From positions 1-31,379 of the forward strand of contig CANCQD010000017.1 of assembly GCA_947380285.1 (NCBI GenBank): 31,379 bases of DNA. The letters are read 5' to 3'. The stretch is from Burkholderiaceae bacterium (lineage in GTDB: Bacteria > Pseudomonadota > Gammaproteobacteria > Burkholderiales > Burkholderiaceae). The notes under the pieces were generated by a model that had not been told where the DNA came from, did not search any database, and saw only the letters and a list, made by a program, of their open reading frames with translations. Position 1 is the first letter of the stretch, and the number at the start of each line of letters is the position of its first letter. Both the position numbers and the translations under genes were made by a program. Shown piece by piece: positions 1-8,154 of the stretch.

Positions 1-5
1 AAGAA

Positions 6-290
6 TTACTTCTTACGCTTGTTAACTGAATCTTTAAATGCTTTACCAGCAGAAAACTTAACAGTTTTTGCAGCAGCAATTTTGAGTGGCTCGCCAGTTT
101 TTGGGTTACGACCCATACGTGCAGCACGTTTGCCAGAAGCAAAAGTACCAAAGCCGATCAGTTGTACTGAGTCACCTTTAGTAACAGCTTTAATGATTGT
201 CTCGATAGCAGAATTCAATGCGAATTCAGCTTTGGCTTTAGAAATCTCCGCGTCGTCAGCAATCGCTGCGATTAGTTCGGCTTTGTTCAA
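6..290 (-). CDS. hup: HU-family DNA-binding protein
   Basis: Nucleoid-associated histone-like protein that binds and bends DNA as a dimer. The product is about 94 residues, close to the usual 90. It shows the HU helical N-terminus ([17 protein letters not shown]), the GFGTF turn and the DNA-binding arm [14 protein letters not shown]. An ATG at 326 would add 12 residues unlike HU. A TTG at 288-290 lies six bases after a GGAG ribosome site (on the minus strand GGAG-CTTCAC-TTG) and gives the family-typical start, so I chose it. Identification is firm; the start is an inference from spacing and family length. Confidence 0.93.
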   Translation of the reverse strand: MNKAELIAAIADDAEISKAKAEFALNSAIETIIKAVTKGDSVQLIGFGTFASGKRAARMGRNPKTGEPLKIAAAKTVKFSAGKAFKDSVNKRKK

Positions 291-403
291 GTGAAGCTCC
301 TTATAGATATTGATGTCAGCGCACATTACGCTTACATGATTTTAACCACAAAAAATTATAAAAATAAAGTTGCGCTACAGCAATTTTTTACTATGCCTAC
401 AAA

Positions 404-769
404 TTACTCATCCAAAACGGTGATATCAGAAACAAAATACTCGGTATCGCCAAAACAGGTAGTTGGTAAACCAATATGTTGCTCATACTTTAGAGCAACT
501 TTTTTACCCAGATTAGCATTTATTTTTTGCGCCACAGCATCTTCGCGCACCGTGAACAGGAATTTTTCCGACATAGTACCAGGCATAGAAACCATAGCTA
601 ATTCACCCTCCCAGGTTTTGCATATGTAGCCTCGATTTGAGAATTTCTGTACATATCCTGCGCGCTCACCGCTGCCATAGCTCCAATTTAGCATTCCCCA
701 TGTATAGGCTGAAATACCCACTAACCCTATTAAAACAAGGCTTAAGAGCCACCTTATAAAGCTATTCAT
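404..769 (-). CDS. Small membrane-anchored protein of unknown function
   Basis: Product of about 121 residues. A single hydrophobic segment near the N-terminus (RWLLSLVLIGLVGISAYTWG) would act as a membrane anchor or uncleaved signal. It is followed by a soluble domain of about 90 residues with two cysteines (in GYICKTWEG and LPTTCFGD). The start at 769 is chosen over an upstream one because AGGAAA precedes it at suitable spacing. I do not recognise a family. It is a lone gene between hup and the lpxO-like gene and points away from the latter. Confidence 0.7.
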   Translation of the reverse strand: MNSFIRWLLSLVLIGLVGISAYTWGMLNWSYGSGERAGYVQKFSNRGYICKTWEGELAMVSMPGTMSEKFLFTVREDAVAQKINANLGKKVALKYEQHIGLPTTCFGDTEYFVSDITVLDE

Positions 770-901
770 AAGAATTTCCTTAGTAAATCTCCACACAAAC
801 CCTTAGCAGGCCCTTATATCTTCTATCTGAAGTATATGGGCTTCCCAGCAGAAGAAATAGTCTATTTAGCGGCAACATACAAATTAAAATATGGTCAATA
901 A
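746..901 (+). pseudogene. Possible 3' remnant of a lost coding region
   Basis: The frame stays open from 746 to a TAA at 899-901. Its end reads like real protein: GPYIFYLKYMGFPAEEIV, then an alternating hydrophobic/lysine tail ending KLKYGQ. The only ATG (836) would leave 21 codons and has no ribosome site, and the first part overlaps the 5' end of the minus-strand gene. It could be the relic of a gene end, a micro-ORF or chance. I do not know the family. Confidence 0.22.
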
Positions 902-920
902 CCTCACTTAGACAAAACCC

Positions 921-1823
921 ATGGAAATTCGCCACATCATCTTTTTTATTTTTGTAGCATCAGCGGTCTATGTTTATTTCAGGGGGAAAGTTCGTTTCGG
1001 GGTTGTCAGATCTCTGACCGACTACCAGGTGCTTTTGGCCCCAGTAAACGCACTTTTATATTTATTCTCAAAAGTGAAGCCTGGCGCCTTTATTCCAGTT
1101 AACCAATTTCCTGAGATGCAGCCTATTCAAGATAATTGGGAAACTATTCGCCAAGAGGCGCTCTCCTTGCAAGAGGGGGGCTCAATTGCAGCGGCGACTG
1201 GATATAACGATATTGGCTTTAACTCTTTCTTTCGCACAGGCTGGAAGCGTTTTCATCTGTGCTGGTATGGAAAAGAGGTGCCTTCAGCTCAGGCAAGATG
1301 TCCGAAAACGGTTGCATTGCTTAAATCAATCCCTTCGGTCAAGGCGGCCATGTTTGCCTCTCTCCCTCCTGGAGCAACGCTGGTGCGCCATCGTGACCCC
1401 TATGCTGGCTCCTTGCGCTATCACATTGGCTTAGTAACGCCCAATGACCCTAAATGCTTTATTGATGTGGATGGGGAGCGCTATTTCTGGAAAGATGGTG
1501 AAGCAGTGATGTTTGATGAAACTTATATTCATTTCGCTGCCAATGAAACCGATCAACAAAGAATTATCTTGTTTTGCGATGTCGAGCGCCCGGTTTACAC
1601 CAAAGTAGTGGAACTATTTAATCGCTGGTTTGGGCGCTATGTCATGAGCGCTGCCTCATCCCAAAATGTTGAGGGTGAAAAAGTAGGTTTTGTAAATGTT
1701 CTGTTTACCTATTTTTATCAACTTCGTGCACAAGCCAAAAAGTTGAAAGCAAAACATCGCTCTATTTATTACGTAGGCAAGTGGGTTCTCATTCTGGGAA
1801 TTTTATGGGCTATATTTTGGTAA
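921..1823 (+). CDS. lpxO: LpxO-like Fe(II)/2-oxoglutarate lipid A hydroxylase
   Basis: Member of the aspartyl/asparaginyl beta-hydroxylase family, 300 residues, the same size as Salmonella LpxO, which hydroxylates the secondary acyl chain of lipid A at the inner membrane. An N-terminal membrane segment (HIIFFIFVASAVYVYF) leads into the catalytic fold. There, HRDPYAGSLRYHIGL carries the first metal-binding His/Asp region and FDETYIHFAANET the distal His, followed by QRIILFCDVERP, typical of the family. A short hydrophobic tail (WVLILGILWAIFW) may be a second anchor. Two LpxL-like acyltransferases lie elsewhere in the window. The substrate is inferred from the family. Confidence 0.8.
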   Translation: MEIRHIIFFIFVASAVYVYFRGKVRFGVVRSLTDYQVLLAPVNALLYLFSKVKPGAFIPVNQFPEMQPIQDNWETIRQEALSLQEGGSIAAATGYNDIGFNSFFRTGWKRFHLCWYGKEVPSAQARCPKTVALLKSIPSVKAAMFASLPPGATLVRHRDPYAGSLRYHIGLVTPNDPKCFIDVDGERYFWKDGEAVMFDETYIHFAANETDQQRIILFCDVERPVYTKVVELFNRWFGRYVMSAASSQNVEGEKVGFVNVLFTYFYQLRAQAKKLKAKHRSIYYVGKWVLILGILWAIFW

Positions 1824-1838
1824 GTCCAAAGATGGGTT

Positions 1839-2135
1839 TTAGGGGCTTAATAACTGAACGATTTGCTCGGGACTAATAGGGCCCCAAATTTCCACTCGTT
1901 TCTTGCGACTATTTTGACCGGAAACAAATTGAATCTGCTTTTGGGGCACCCTTAGTTGCTTTGAAAGCCAAGCCAATAAAAGCTCGTTGGCTTTATTTTC
2001 AAGGGCTGGTGCCTGTAGAGAAATTTTTAAGCAGCCATCATGTAGGCCAACGACCTTAGTCACCTTTGCCCCTGGTTGGCAATGTAGGTTTAAGGTAATT
2101 CCGGTGGGGGTTTGTTTTAACCAAATAGGTGTCAT
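1839..2135 (-). CDS. DUF167 (YggU-like) family protein
   Basis: Small cytoplasmic protein of 98 residues, the usual length for DUF167. Hallmarks are LHCQPGAKVTKVVG, followed by LKISLQAPALENKANE, the KANE-type core conserved across the family, and a C-terminal VSGQNSRKKRVEIWG strand. Function is unsettled across the family. The gene converges with the lpxO-like gene and diverges from the carbonic anhydrase gene about 22 bp away. An ATG at 2133-2135 is used; the TTG just before it is an alternative, and neither has a clear ribosome site. Confidence 0.85.
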   Translation of the reverse strand: MTPIWLKQTPTGITLNLHCQPGAKVTKVVGLHDGCLKISLQAPALENKANELLLAWLSKQLRVPQKQIQFVSGQNSRKKRVEIWGPISPEQIVQLLSP

Positions 2136-2157
2136 CAAAGTACTTTAAACTGAAAGC

Positions 2158-2829
2158 ATGACGATGAAGAATTCTCAAGCCCTAGAACAGCTATTTGCCA
2201 ATAATCGTGCCTGGGCTGAAAGCATGGTGGCCGAAGACGCTAATTTCTTTAAGCGCCTTGTCTCGCAGCAAGCCCCCGAGTATCTATGGATTGGCTGCTC
2301 CGATAGCCGAGTACCAGCAAATGACATTGTGAATTTATTACCCGGTGAATTATTTGTTCACCGAAATGTTGCAAACGTAGTTGTGCACACTGATTTGAAT
2401 TGCTTATCAGTTATTCAATTTGCCATTGATTTACTTAAAGTAAAACACATCCTGGTGGTGGGTCACTACGGTTGCTCCGGTGTCCATGCAGCGTTAACCG
2501 ATAGACGAGTAGGTCTAGCTGACAACTGGTTGCGTCATGTGAAGGATGTACATCAAAAACATGAGCGTTATTTAGGTGACGCGATTCCAACCCCCAAACG
2601 TCAAGATCGGCTATGTGAACTCAATGTCATTGAGCAAGTGGTTAACGTATGTGAAACAACCATCGTGCAGGATGCTTGGGCACGCGGGCAAGACTTAACT
2701 GTGCATGGCTGGGCTTACCGCCTAGAAACTGGCTTAGTAAACGATTTGGGAATGTCCAGTAGCTCCATTGAAGAGATGACTGAACGCTATGCTAAATCGG
2801 TAAAGCGCTACGAATCAGAACACAACTAA
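2158..2829 (+). CDS. can: Beta-class carbonic anhydrase
   Basis: Interconverts CO2 and bicarbonate in the cytoplasm. The 223-residue product has the full beta-class zinc site: C47 with D49 and R51 in CSDSRVP, then H103 and C106 in GHYGCSGV. The segment LFVHRNVANVV is also diagnostic. It is first in a tight forward cluster; the next gene begins one base after its stop. Size and motifs match Can/CynT-like enzymes. Confidence 0.95.
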   Translation: MTMKNSQALEQLFANNRAWAESMVAEDANFFKRLVSQQAPEYLWIGCSDSRVPANDIVNLLPGELFVHRNVANVVVHTDLNCLSVIQFAIDLLKVKHILVVGHYGCSGVHAALTDRRVGLADNWLRHVKDVHQKHERYLGDAIPTPKRQDRLCELNVIEQVVNVCETTIVQDAWARGQDLTVHGWAYRLETGLVNDLGMSSSSIEEMTERYAKSVKRYESEHN

Positions 2830-2830
2830 G

Positions 2831-3730
2831 TTGCTTAAGACATTTTTGAACTATCTAGGAGTTGCTTTTCTTGAGCTCCTTTCAATACTCCCATATAAGC
2901 TGTTAGTTTCTATTGGCTACGGTCTAGGCTATATAGCTGCACACATTCCGAGCGATAGAAATCGAGTAGTCAAAACAAATCTGCATTTATGTTTTCCGAA
3001 TTTAAGCTCGGCTGAAATCGATAGTCTTGCTAAAAAACATTGGCGATTGCTAGGGCGCAGCTTAGTAGAGAAAAGTATTATCTGGTGCGGAAGTGCAAAG
3101 CAGTTAAGCAACATGATTGAAGTGAAGTCGGCAGTCGATCTTTCTAGCAAAGAGCCACGCATCTTGGTAAATATGCATTTCACAGGAATTGAGGGCAGCA
3201 TTATTTTGAGTGCGCTCTCCAAAGAAAAGCATTGGCCACGTACTTCAGGATTTTTCCAAAGGATGAAGAGTCCCTTTTTTAATAAGAGGATTGTGGAATG
3301 GCGCAATCGTTTTGGTGGCAACTCGATTGATCGGCAGGGTAATGCTAAAGCAATCATTCGAGAAATTCGTAATGGGGACTTCATCATCATTGCGCCTGAC
3401 ATCGATCTAGGCCTTAAGGATTCTGAATTTGTGCCATTTTTTGGCATTCAAACAAACACCATCACTACCATCTCTCGTTTAGCAAGAATTACTGGTGCTG
3501 ACGTATGCTTGATGACCACCATATTAAAGGCCGATGAATCTGGCTATCTTTGCAAAATTGGCAAACCCTTAGAAAACTTTCCTGGAACAGATCCCAAGTC
3601 AGACACTGCGCGCCTAAACCAATATTTTGAAGCTGAGATTCGACTACGACCGGCTGAGTACTATTGGGTGCACAAGCGCTTCAAAAACCCGCCAGACAGT
3701 GGCCCAAGCCCCTATAACCCTTCTAAATAG
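2831..3730 (+). CDS. LpxL/HtrB-like lipid A biosynthesis acyltransferase
   Basis: Membrane-bound enzyme that adds a secondary acyl chain to lipid A precursors. An N-terminal hydrophobic segment (VAFLELLSILPYKLLVSIGY) is followed by the HX4E catalytic pair at H116 and E121 (NMHFTGIE), then GDFIIIAPDIDLG and a C-terminal EYYWVHKRFK, as is usual near the end of LpxL/LpxM proteins. The start appears to be TTG at 2831-2833, one base after the can stop, suggesting translational coupling. Acyl-chain length and position cannot be told from sequence. A second, divergent paralogue lies at 25970-26821. Confidence 0.88.
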   Translation: MLKTFLNYLGVAFLELLSILPYKLLVSIGYGLGYIAAHIPSDRNRVVKTNLHLCFPNLSSAEIDSLAKKHWRLLGRSLVEKSIIWCGSAKQLSNMIEVKSAVDLSSKEPRILVNMHFTGIEGSIILSALSKEKHWPRTSGFFQRMKSPFFNKRIVEWRNRFGGNSIDRQGNAKAIIREIRNGDFIIIAPDIDLGLKDSEFVPFFGIQTNTITTISRLARITGADVCLMTTILKADESGYLCKIGKPLENFPGTDPKSDTARLNQYFEAEIRLRPAEYYWVHKRFKNPPDSGPSPYNPSK

Positions 3731-3755
3731 AGGTTATTTACCCTATCATTAAGGG

Positions 3756-4508
3756 ATGAGCGAACGTATTGGGCTATTTGCCGATCTCCATAGTAATTTA
3801 GAGGCCTTTGAAGCCTGTATGGCTCGCGCTGAAGAACTTGGCGTTACTCGCATGGTATTTCTAGGCGACCTCGTGGGCTATAACGCTGACCCAGCAGCTA
3901 TTCTTGATCGCATTGCGACCCTCGTAGAGGCCAAAAAAGCCATTGCCATTCTTGGCAATCACGATGAAGCGGTTTTTAAAGATTGCCGCGATCAAATGAA
4001 TGCTAGCGCTAACGCAGCCATTGAGTGGACTAAGTCTCAACTAAAAAATAGCCATGTAGATTTCCTTAAAAATCTTCCTCTCATCGTTCAAGAAGAAAAT
4101 GTCTGTTTTGTGCATGCTTCTGCACATAATCCAGCTGACTGGAATTACATTACTGACAGCATGAGTGCCTGGCGTTGCGTACAAAACTCTGGGAAAAGTT
4201 ATACCTTTGTAGGTCATGCGCATGAACAAGCGCTTTTTTATCAAAGCGCTGTTGGAAAGTTAATTCGCTTCGCACCACATCCAGGAGATGAAATTCCAGT
4301 ACTTCATCATCGTCAATGGGTGGGTGTTGTAGGTTCACTTGGTCAGCCTAGGGATGGAAATCCTGAGGCTTGCTTTGCAGTGTTCGAACCTGAATCTGAA
4401 GTGCTTACTTTTCATCGCGTAGCCTATGATTACTTTACAGCTGCGGATAAGGTGCGTCGCGCCGGCCTGCCGGAAGAGCTGGCAAATCGCCTTATTACTG
4501 GCAAATAA
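3756..4508 (+). CDS. Calcineurin-like metallophosphoesterase
   Basis: Two-metal phosphoesterase, 250 residues. The five-block signature is complete: DLHSN near the N-terminus (FADLHSNLEA), GDLVGYNADP, GNHDEAV, a VHAS block and the C-terminal GHAHEQ. It fits the YfcE/diadenosine-tetraphosphatase-like group; the true substrate cannot be read from sequence. It ends five bases before the kinase gene on the same strand. That makes a kinase-phosphoesterase pair possible, though this group usually acts on nucleotides or phosphodiesters rather than phosphoproteins. Confidence 0.85.
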   Translation: MSERIGLFADLHSNLEAFEACMARAEELGVTRMVFLGDLVGYNADPAAILDRIATLVEAKKAIAILGNHDEAVFKDCRDQMNASANAAIEWTKSQLKNSHVDFLKNLPLIVQEENVCFVHASAHNPADWNYITDSMSAWRCVQNSGKSYTFVGHAHEQALFYQSAVGKLIRFAPHPGDEIPVLHHRQWVGVVGSLGQPRDGNPEACFAVFEPESEVLTFHRVAYDYFTAADKVRRAGLPEELANRLITGK

Positions 4509-4513
4509 AATCA

Positions 4514-5932
4514 ATGGCAATCAACGCTGATATTGAAGCGGTAGACGATATATTTCAAGAAGGAAGGGTAGTAGACGGCTTTCTCATAGGCAAGGAAGTG
4601 CATCGCGGTGGAATGGCGAGCCTTTTTTCAGCGACCAAGGAAGGTATAGATATACCTATTCTGCTTAAGATTCCGCGAGTTGGTAGAGATCAGCCAGTAG
4701 AAAGCTTGATCGGCTTTGAAACCGAGCTCACTATTTTGCGCTCCCTAAAAAGTCCATATGTTCCTAAATATTTAGGATCCGGCAATATGGCGACACGCCC
4801 TTACATTGCAATGGAAAGAGTCGAAGGCAGGCCGCTAGAGGACTTCATTAAGGAAGGCAAAGTATTTACGATTGATGAGGTCGTCCGCATTGGCGCTGAT
4901 CTGGCACAAGCGGTTCAGTCGCTGCACTCACAAGACGCTATCCACTTGGATATCAAGCCTGAAAATATTTTGATCGATGACCAAGGAAAGCTAACGCTCA
5001 TTGATTTTGGTTTATCACACCACGCCCGATATCCAGACTTGCTTGCAGAAGAAATGCGCAAAGGTGTTGGGTCTGCGCCCTATATTTCACCAGAACAAGT
5101 GGCCGGAGTTCGTTCGGATTCTCGTAGTGATATTTATTCAATCGGCGCAATCATGTATGAATTGCTAACTGGTGAACTACCATTTGGCAATCCGCAAACC
5201 ATGAGTGGTCTGCGCAGAAGAATGTGGGCCGAACCATTCCCCCCGCGCTCTATTCGCAGAGAAATTCCTCGCTGGCTACAAGAGGTAGTACTCAGATGCC
5301 TAGAGCCTCGCGCTGCAGATCGCTATCAAAGTGCTTCGCGCTTACGGCAAGTGTTGCGAGATCCTGAGGGCGTTACGCTGACTGAGCGCGCTGACCGAGT
5401 TGAGCCGCCTAGCTTTTGGCAAAACCTCAAGGGCATGTTCAAGGCTGCAGGCTATGAGCCCTCACCAAGCCCGCGCCCTAGCATGGGTAACTTTGATGCA
5501 CCCCTGATGATTGCCGCGATCGATACACGCCAGTCAGATGAAGACTTGCGTGAGCGTATGCAAATTACCGCGAAGAATTTATTACAGGCCTACCCTGAAA
5601 GTCGCTTGGTTTGCTTGAGTACCATTAGTAGCACACCCACCTTCGAGGGCAATCAAGAAAATGAAACGGCGAGTGGAATCGTTCGCGGTCATTTAGTGCA
5701 GTTGATGGATTGGGCTAAACCACTTAAGCTGCCGCCAGAGAGAATTTCTTATCACGTACTGGAGGCACTCGATCCTGCCTCCCGCATCGTAGACTTCGCC
5801 AAAGACAATGATGCTTCTCTTATTCTGATCGGAGCATCACATAAGCTACCTAATAAGGTAACCCCTTGGAGAACCTCTATGACCAAGATTGTCGAAGAGG
5901 CTCCCTGCAGCGTTCATATTGTGAGAGCTTAA
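4514..5932 (+). CDS. Ser/Thr protein kinase fused to a universal stress domain
   Basis: Soluble Hanks-type kinase of 472 residues. Residues about 20-285 form the kinase: glycine-rich loop VHRGGMASLF, likely ATP lysine K52 (LLKIP), catalytic loop HLDIKPEN (D146, N151), DFG at 164-166 and SAPYISPEQ. The catalytic loop has Leu where RD kinases have Arg, so activation-loop phosphorylation may not be needed. After a linker rich in Pro and Ser, residues about 330-472 form a UspA-like domain (MIAAIDTR at its start, LILIGASHK near its end, then EAPCSVHIV). No membrane segment is visible, unlike PASTA-type kinases. It is last in the can-lpxL-phosphoesterase cluster. Confidence 0.88.
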   Translation: MAINADIEAVDDIFQEGRVVDGFLIGKEVHRGGMASLFSATKEGIDIPILLKIPRVGRDQPVESLIGFETELTILRSLKSPYVPKYLGSGNMATRPYIAMERVEGRPLEDFIKEGKVFTIDEVVRIGADLAQAVQSLHSQDAIHLDIKPENILIDDQGKLTLIDFGLSHHARYPDLLAEEMRKGVGSAPYISPEQVAGVRSDSRSDIYSIGAIMYELLTGELPFGNPQTMSGLRRRMWAEPFPPRSIRREIPRWLQEVVLRCLEPRAADRYQSASRLRQVLRDPEGVTLTERADRVEPPSFWQNLKGMFKAAGYEPSPSPRPSMGNFDAPLMIAAIDTRQSDEDLRERMQITAKNLLQAYPESRLVCLSTISSTPTFEGNQENETASGIVRGHLVQLMDWAKPLKLPPERISYHVLEALDPASRIVDFAKDNDASLILIGASHKLPNKVTPWRTSMTKIVEEAPCSVHIVRA

Positions 5933-5934
5933 GC

Positions 5935-7296
5935 TCAGCGCATTTTGTCTTGCTTTTGATCCAAGATGAGCTCCGGCTCTTGTGCCTCAATCCAGTTATC
6001 GCGATTGAGCACGCTAGTTAATTGTTTGTGATCTAGTTCACCAGTCCACTTAGCAACCACAATAGTGGCCACGCCATTGCCAACCAAATTCGTTAATGCC
6101 CTGGCCTCGGACATAAACCGATCGATGCCTAAGATAATCGCTAACCCCGCAACTGGAACATCTCCGACAGCAGAAAGGGTGGCCGCTAAAACAATAAATC
6201 CACTACCAGTTACACCTGCTGCGCCTTTAGACGTGAGCAATAGCACCAATAAAAGGGTAATTTCCTGCATGAGAGTCATGGGTGTATTAGTTGCTTGCGC
6301 AATAAATACTGCGGCCATAGTTAGATAAATAGAAGTGCCATCCAGATTGAATGAATAGCCTGTTGGGATGACAAGACCAACACAGGTTTTCTTGGCGCCC
6401 AAAAGTTCCATTTTTTCCATCATGCGCGGCAAGACGGATTCCGATGATGAAGTCCCCAAAACAATCAACAACTCTTCTTTGATGTAGCGAACAAATTTAA
6501 AAATATTGAATCCATTAATTTTCGCAATGATCCCTAAGACAATAAATACAAAAAGAAAACAGGTTAAATAAAACGAACCCATTAATTTACCCAAAGAAAA
6601 CAAAGAGCCTATGCCGTATTTACCAATAGTGAATGACATCGCGCCAAATGCACCAATAGGCGCAAACTTCATGATGACGCCAATCATGTCAAAAAGAACG
6701 TGTGATGTCTTTTCAATTAAGTCGAACACCATCGTTCCGCGACCGCCGAACTTATGTAATGCAAATCCAAACAATATTGCCAAGAAAAGGACCTGTAAAA
6801 TTTCACCTTTAGCAAATGCATCTACAGCACTGCTCGGAATGATATTCATTAAGAAATCAGTGGTGGTACCCATCTTTCCGGGTCCGGTATATGCCGCAAT
6901 TCCTTTGGTGTCTAAGCTTGCTGGATCGATGTTCATGCCTGAACCAGGCTGGAGTACATTAACCACAACTAGCCCCACTACCAAAGCAATGCTGCTCACA
7001 ATCTCAAAATACAAAAGGGCTAGTCCGCCCGTTTTGCCAACCTTCTTCATATCTTCCATGCCAGCAATACCGATAACTACCGTACAGAAAATAATGGGGG
7101 CAATTAACATCTTGATGCCTTTAATAAAGGCATCACCTAAAGGCTTCATTTCCGTACCCAAGCTTGGGTAAAAATGTCCCAACAACACACCAATTACAAC
7201 TGCTGTAAGTACCTGAAAATAAAGGATTTTATAGATAGGTGGTTTTTTTAATGAAACAGTCATTTCTTTATCCTTTATTGAATTATTGTCAGGCAT
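5935..7296 (-). CDS. dctA: C4-dicarboxylate:cation symporter DctA
   Basis: Inner-membrane importer for succinate, fumarate and malate, in the DAACS family. The 453-residue protein has multiple hydrophobic segments and the DctA-type N-terminus ([17 protein letters not shown]), the serine-rich reentrant loop [17 protein letters not shown], and the [16 protein letters not shown] transport signature. Its stop lies two bases from that of the kinase gene in a convergent arrangement. An internal ATG (MTVSLKKPP) 11 codons in is an alternative start. A terminal acidic/lysine tail ([13 protein letters not shown]) follows the membrane domain. Confidence 0.94.
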   Translation of the reverse strand: MPDNNSIKDKEMTVSLKKPPIYKILYFQVLTAVVIGVLLGHFYPSLGTEMKPLGDAFIKGIKMLIAPIIFCTVVIGIAGMEDMKKVGKTGGLALLYFEIVSSIALVVGLVVVNVLQPGSGMNIDPASLDTKGIAAYTGPGKMGTTTDFLMNIIPSSAVDAFAKGEILQVLFLAILFGFALHKFGGRGTMVFDLIEKTSHVLFDMIGVIMKFAPIGAFGAMSFTIGKYGIGSLFSLGKLMGSFYLTCFLFVFIVLGIIAKINGFNIFKFVRYIKEELLIVLGTSSSESVLPRMMEKMELLGAKKTCVGLVIPTGYSFNLDGTSIYLTMAAVFIAQATNTPMTLMQEITLLLVLLLTSKGAAGVTGSGFIVLAATLSAVGDVPVAGLAIILGIDRFMSEARALTNLVGNGVATIVVAKWTGELDHKQLTSVLNRDNWIEAQEPELILDQKQDKMR

Positions 7297-7347
7297 TTTT
7301 TCATCTGAGCTGAGCCCATATTAACTCTAGGCTAGAAAATAACCTAG

Positions 7348-8103
7348 ATGCCGGATAATGCAGGGATGGAAGAAAAAGTTCGTGTCTCAAAATTACTCTC
7401 AGAGCTTGGTCTTTGCTCACGTCGAGAAGCAGACTCCTATATTGAGCAAGGATTAGTGACCGTAGACGGTGAAGTCGTTAATGAGCTCGGTACACGCGCA
7501 TTTCGCCACCAAAAAATAGAACTACAATCCGGCGCCAAAGCGCAACAGGCATCTCGTATCACTGTCATCCTGAATAAGCCCGTTGGCTATATTTCTCACT
7601 ATGATGACGAACAAGAATATCAACCTGCAGCCTCATTAATTACTGCAGAAAACTACTTTGCTAGTCCACTAGATAAGGGCAGAAGCCCTCGTTTTAATAC
7701 TAAGGGATTGGCGCCCGCAGGTCGCCTAGATATAGACTCCACAGGCATGCTAGTTCTCACTCAAGATGGTCGCATCGCTAAATTATTGATTGGTGAAAAT
7801 AGCCCGATTGAAAAGGAATATTTAGTACGCGTCGAGGGTATGCTTTCTTTCGAAGATTTAGATCGCCTAAAACATGGCCTATCTCTTGATGGTGTAGAGC
7901 TAAAGCCCGCACAAGTTAGTTGGCAAAATGAAGATCAACTTCGCTTTGTATTGCGCGAGGGTCGCAAGCGTCAGATACGCCGTATGTGTGAAATGGTAGG
8001 CCTCAAAGTGTTAGGCCTCAAACGCGTCAGAATGGGTCGGATCTCACTGGGCCCGCTTCCTCCAGGCCAATGGCGCTTTGTAAGGCCTGAAGAGCAGTTC
8101 TGA
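7348..8103 (+). CDS. rRNA large-subunit pseudouridine synthase, RluF/RluB type
   Basis: Isomerises uridine to pseudouridine in 23S rRNA. An N-terminal S4 RNA-binding domain (VRVSKLLSELGLCSRREADSY) precedes the RsuA-family catalytic domain, with the active-site Asp in GRLDIDSTGMLVLT and a C-terminal REGRKRQIRRMCEMVG block. The total of 251 residues and the LNKPVGY strand fit RluF best; RluB or RluE cannot be excluded. An alternative start (MEEKVRV) lies six codons in. prfC follows after an intergenic spacer with its own -10 element. Confidence 0.87.
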   Translation: MPDNAGMEEKVRVSKLLSELGLCSRREADSYIEQGLVTVDGEVVNELGTRAFRHQKIELQSGAKAQQASRITVILNKPVGYISHYDDEQEYQPAASLITAENYFASPLDKGRSPRFNTKGLAPAGRLDIDSTGMLVLTQDGRIAKLLIGENSPIEKEYLVRVEGMLSFEDLDRLKHGLSLDGVELKPAQVSWQNEDQLRFVLREGRKRQIRRMCEMVGLKVLGLKRVRMGRISLGPLPPGQWRFVRPEEQF

Positions 8104-8118
8104 AAGGCTTTGCACGCT

Positions 8119-8124
8119 TATAAT
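8119..8124 (+). promoter_or_regulatory. Consensus -10 element for prfC
   Basis: A perfect TATAAT sits 31 bases before the putative ATT start of prfC. No good -35 is visible at 16-18 bp; the upstream sequence overlaps the end of the pseudouridine synthase gene. Predicted transcripts begin near 8131, giving a leader of only about 25-30 nt, so any start codon must lie between there and the P-loop. Confidence 0.5.
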
Positions 8125-8154
8125 TGCGTCCGAACCTAGATTAATCAACGCAGA

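Noticed and set aside
2929..3447. A 172-codon minus-strand ORF opposite the LpxL-like gene
   Set aside because: Antisense shadow; the plus strand carries a full catalytic motif set.
6611..7171. A 186-codon plus-strand ORF opposite dctA
   Set aside because: Antisense shadow of a clear DctA gene, with composition typical of reverse-frame reading of a membrane protein.
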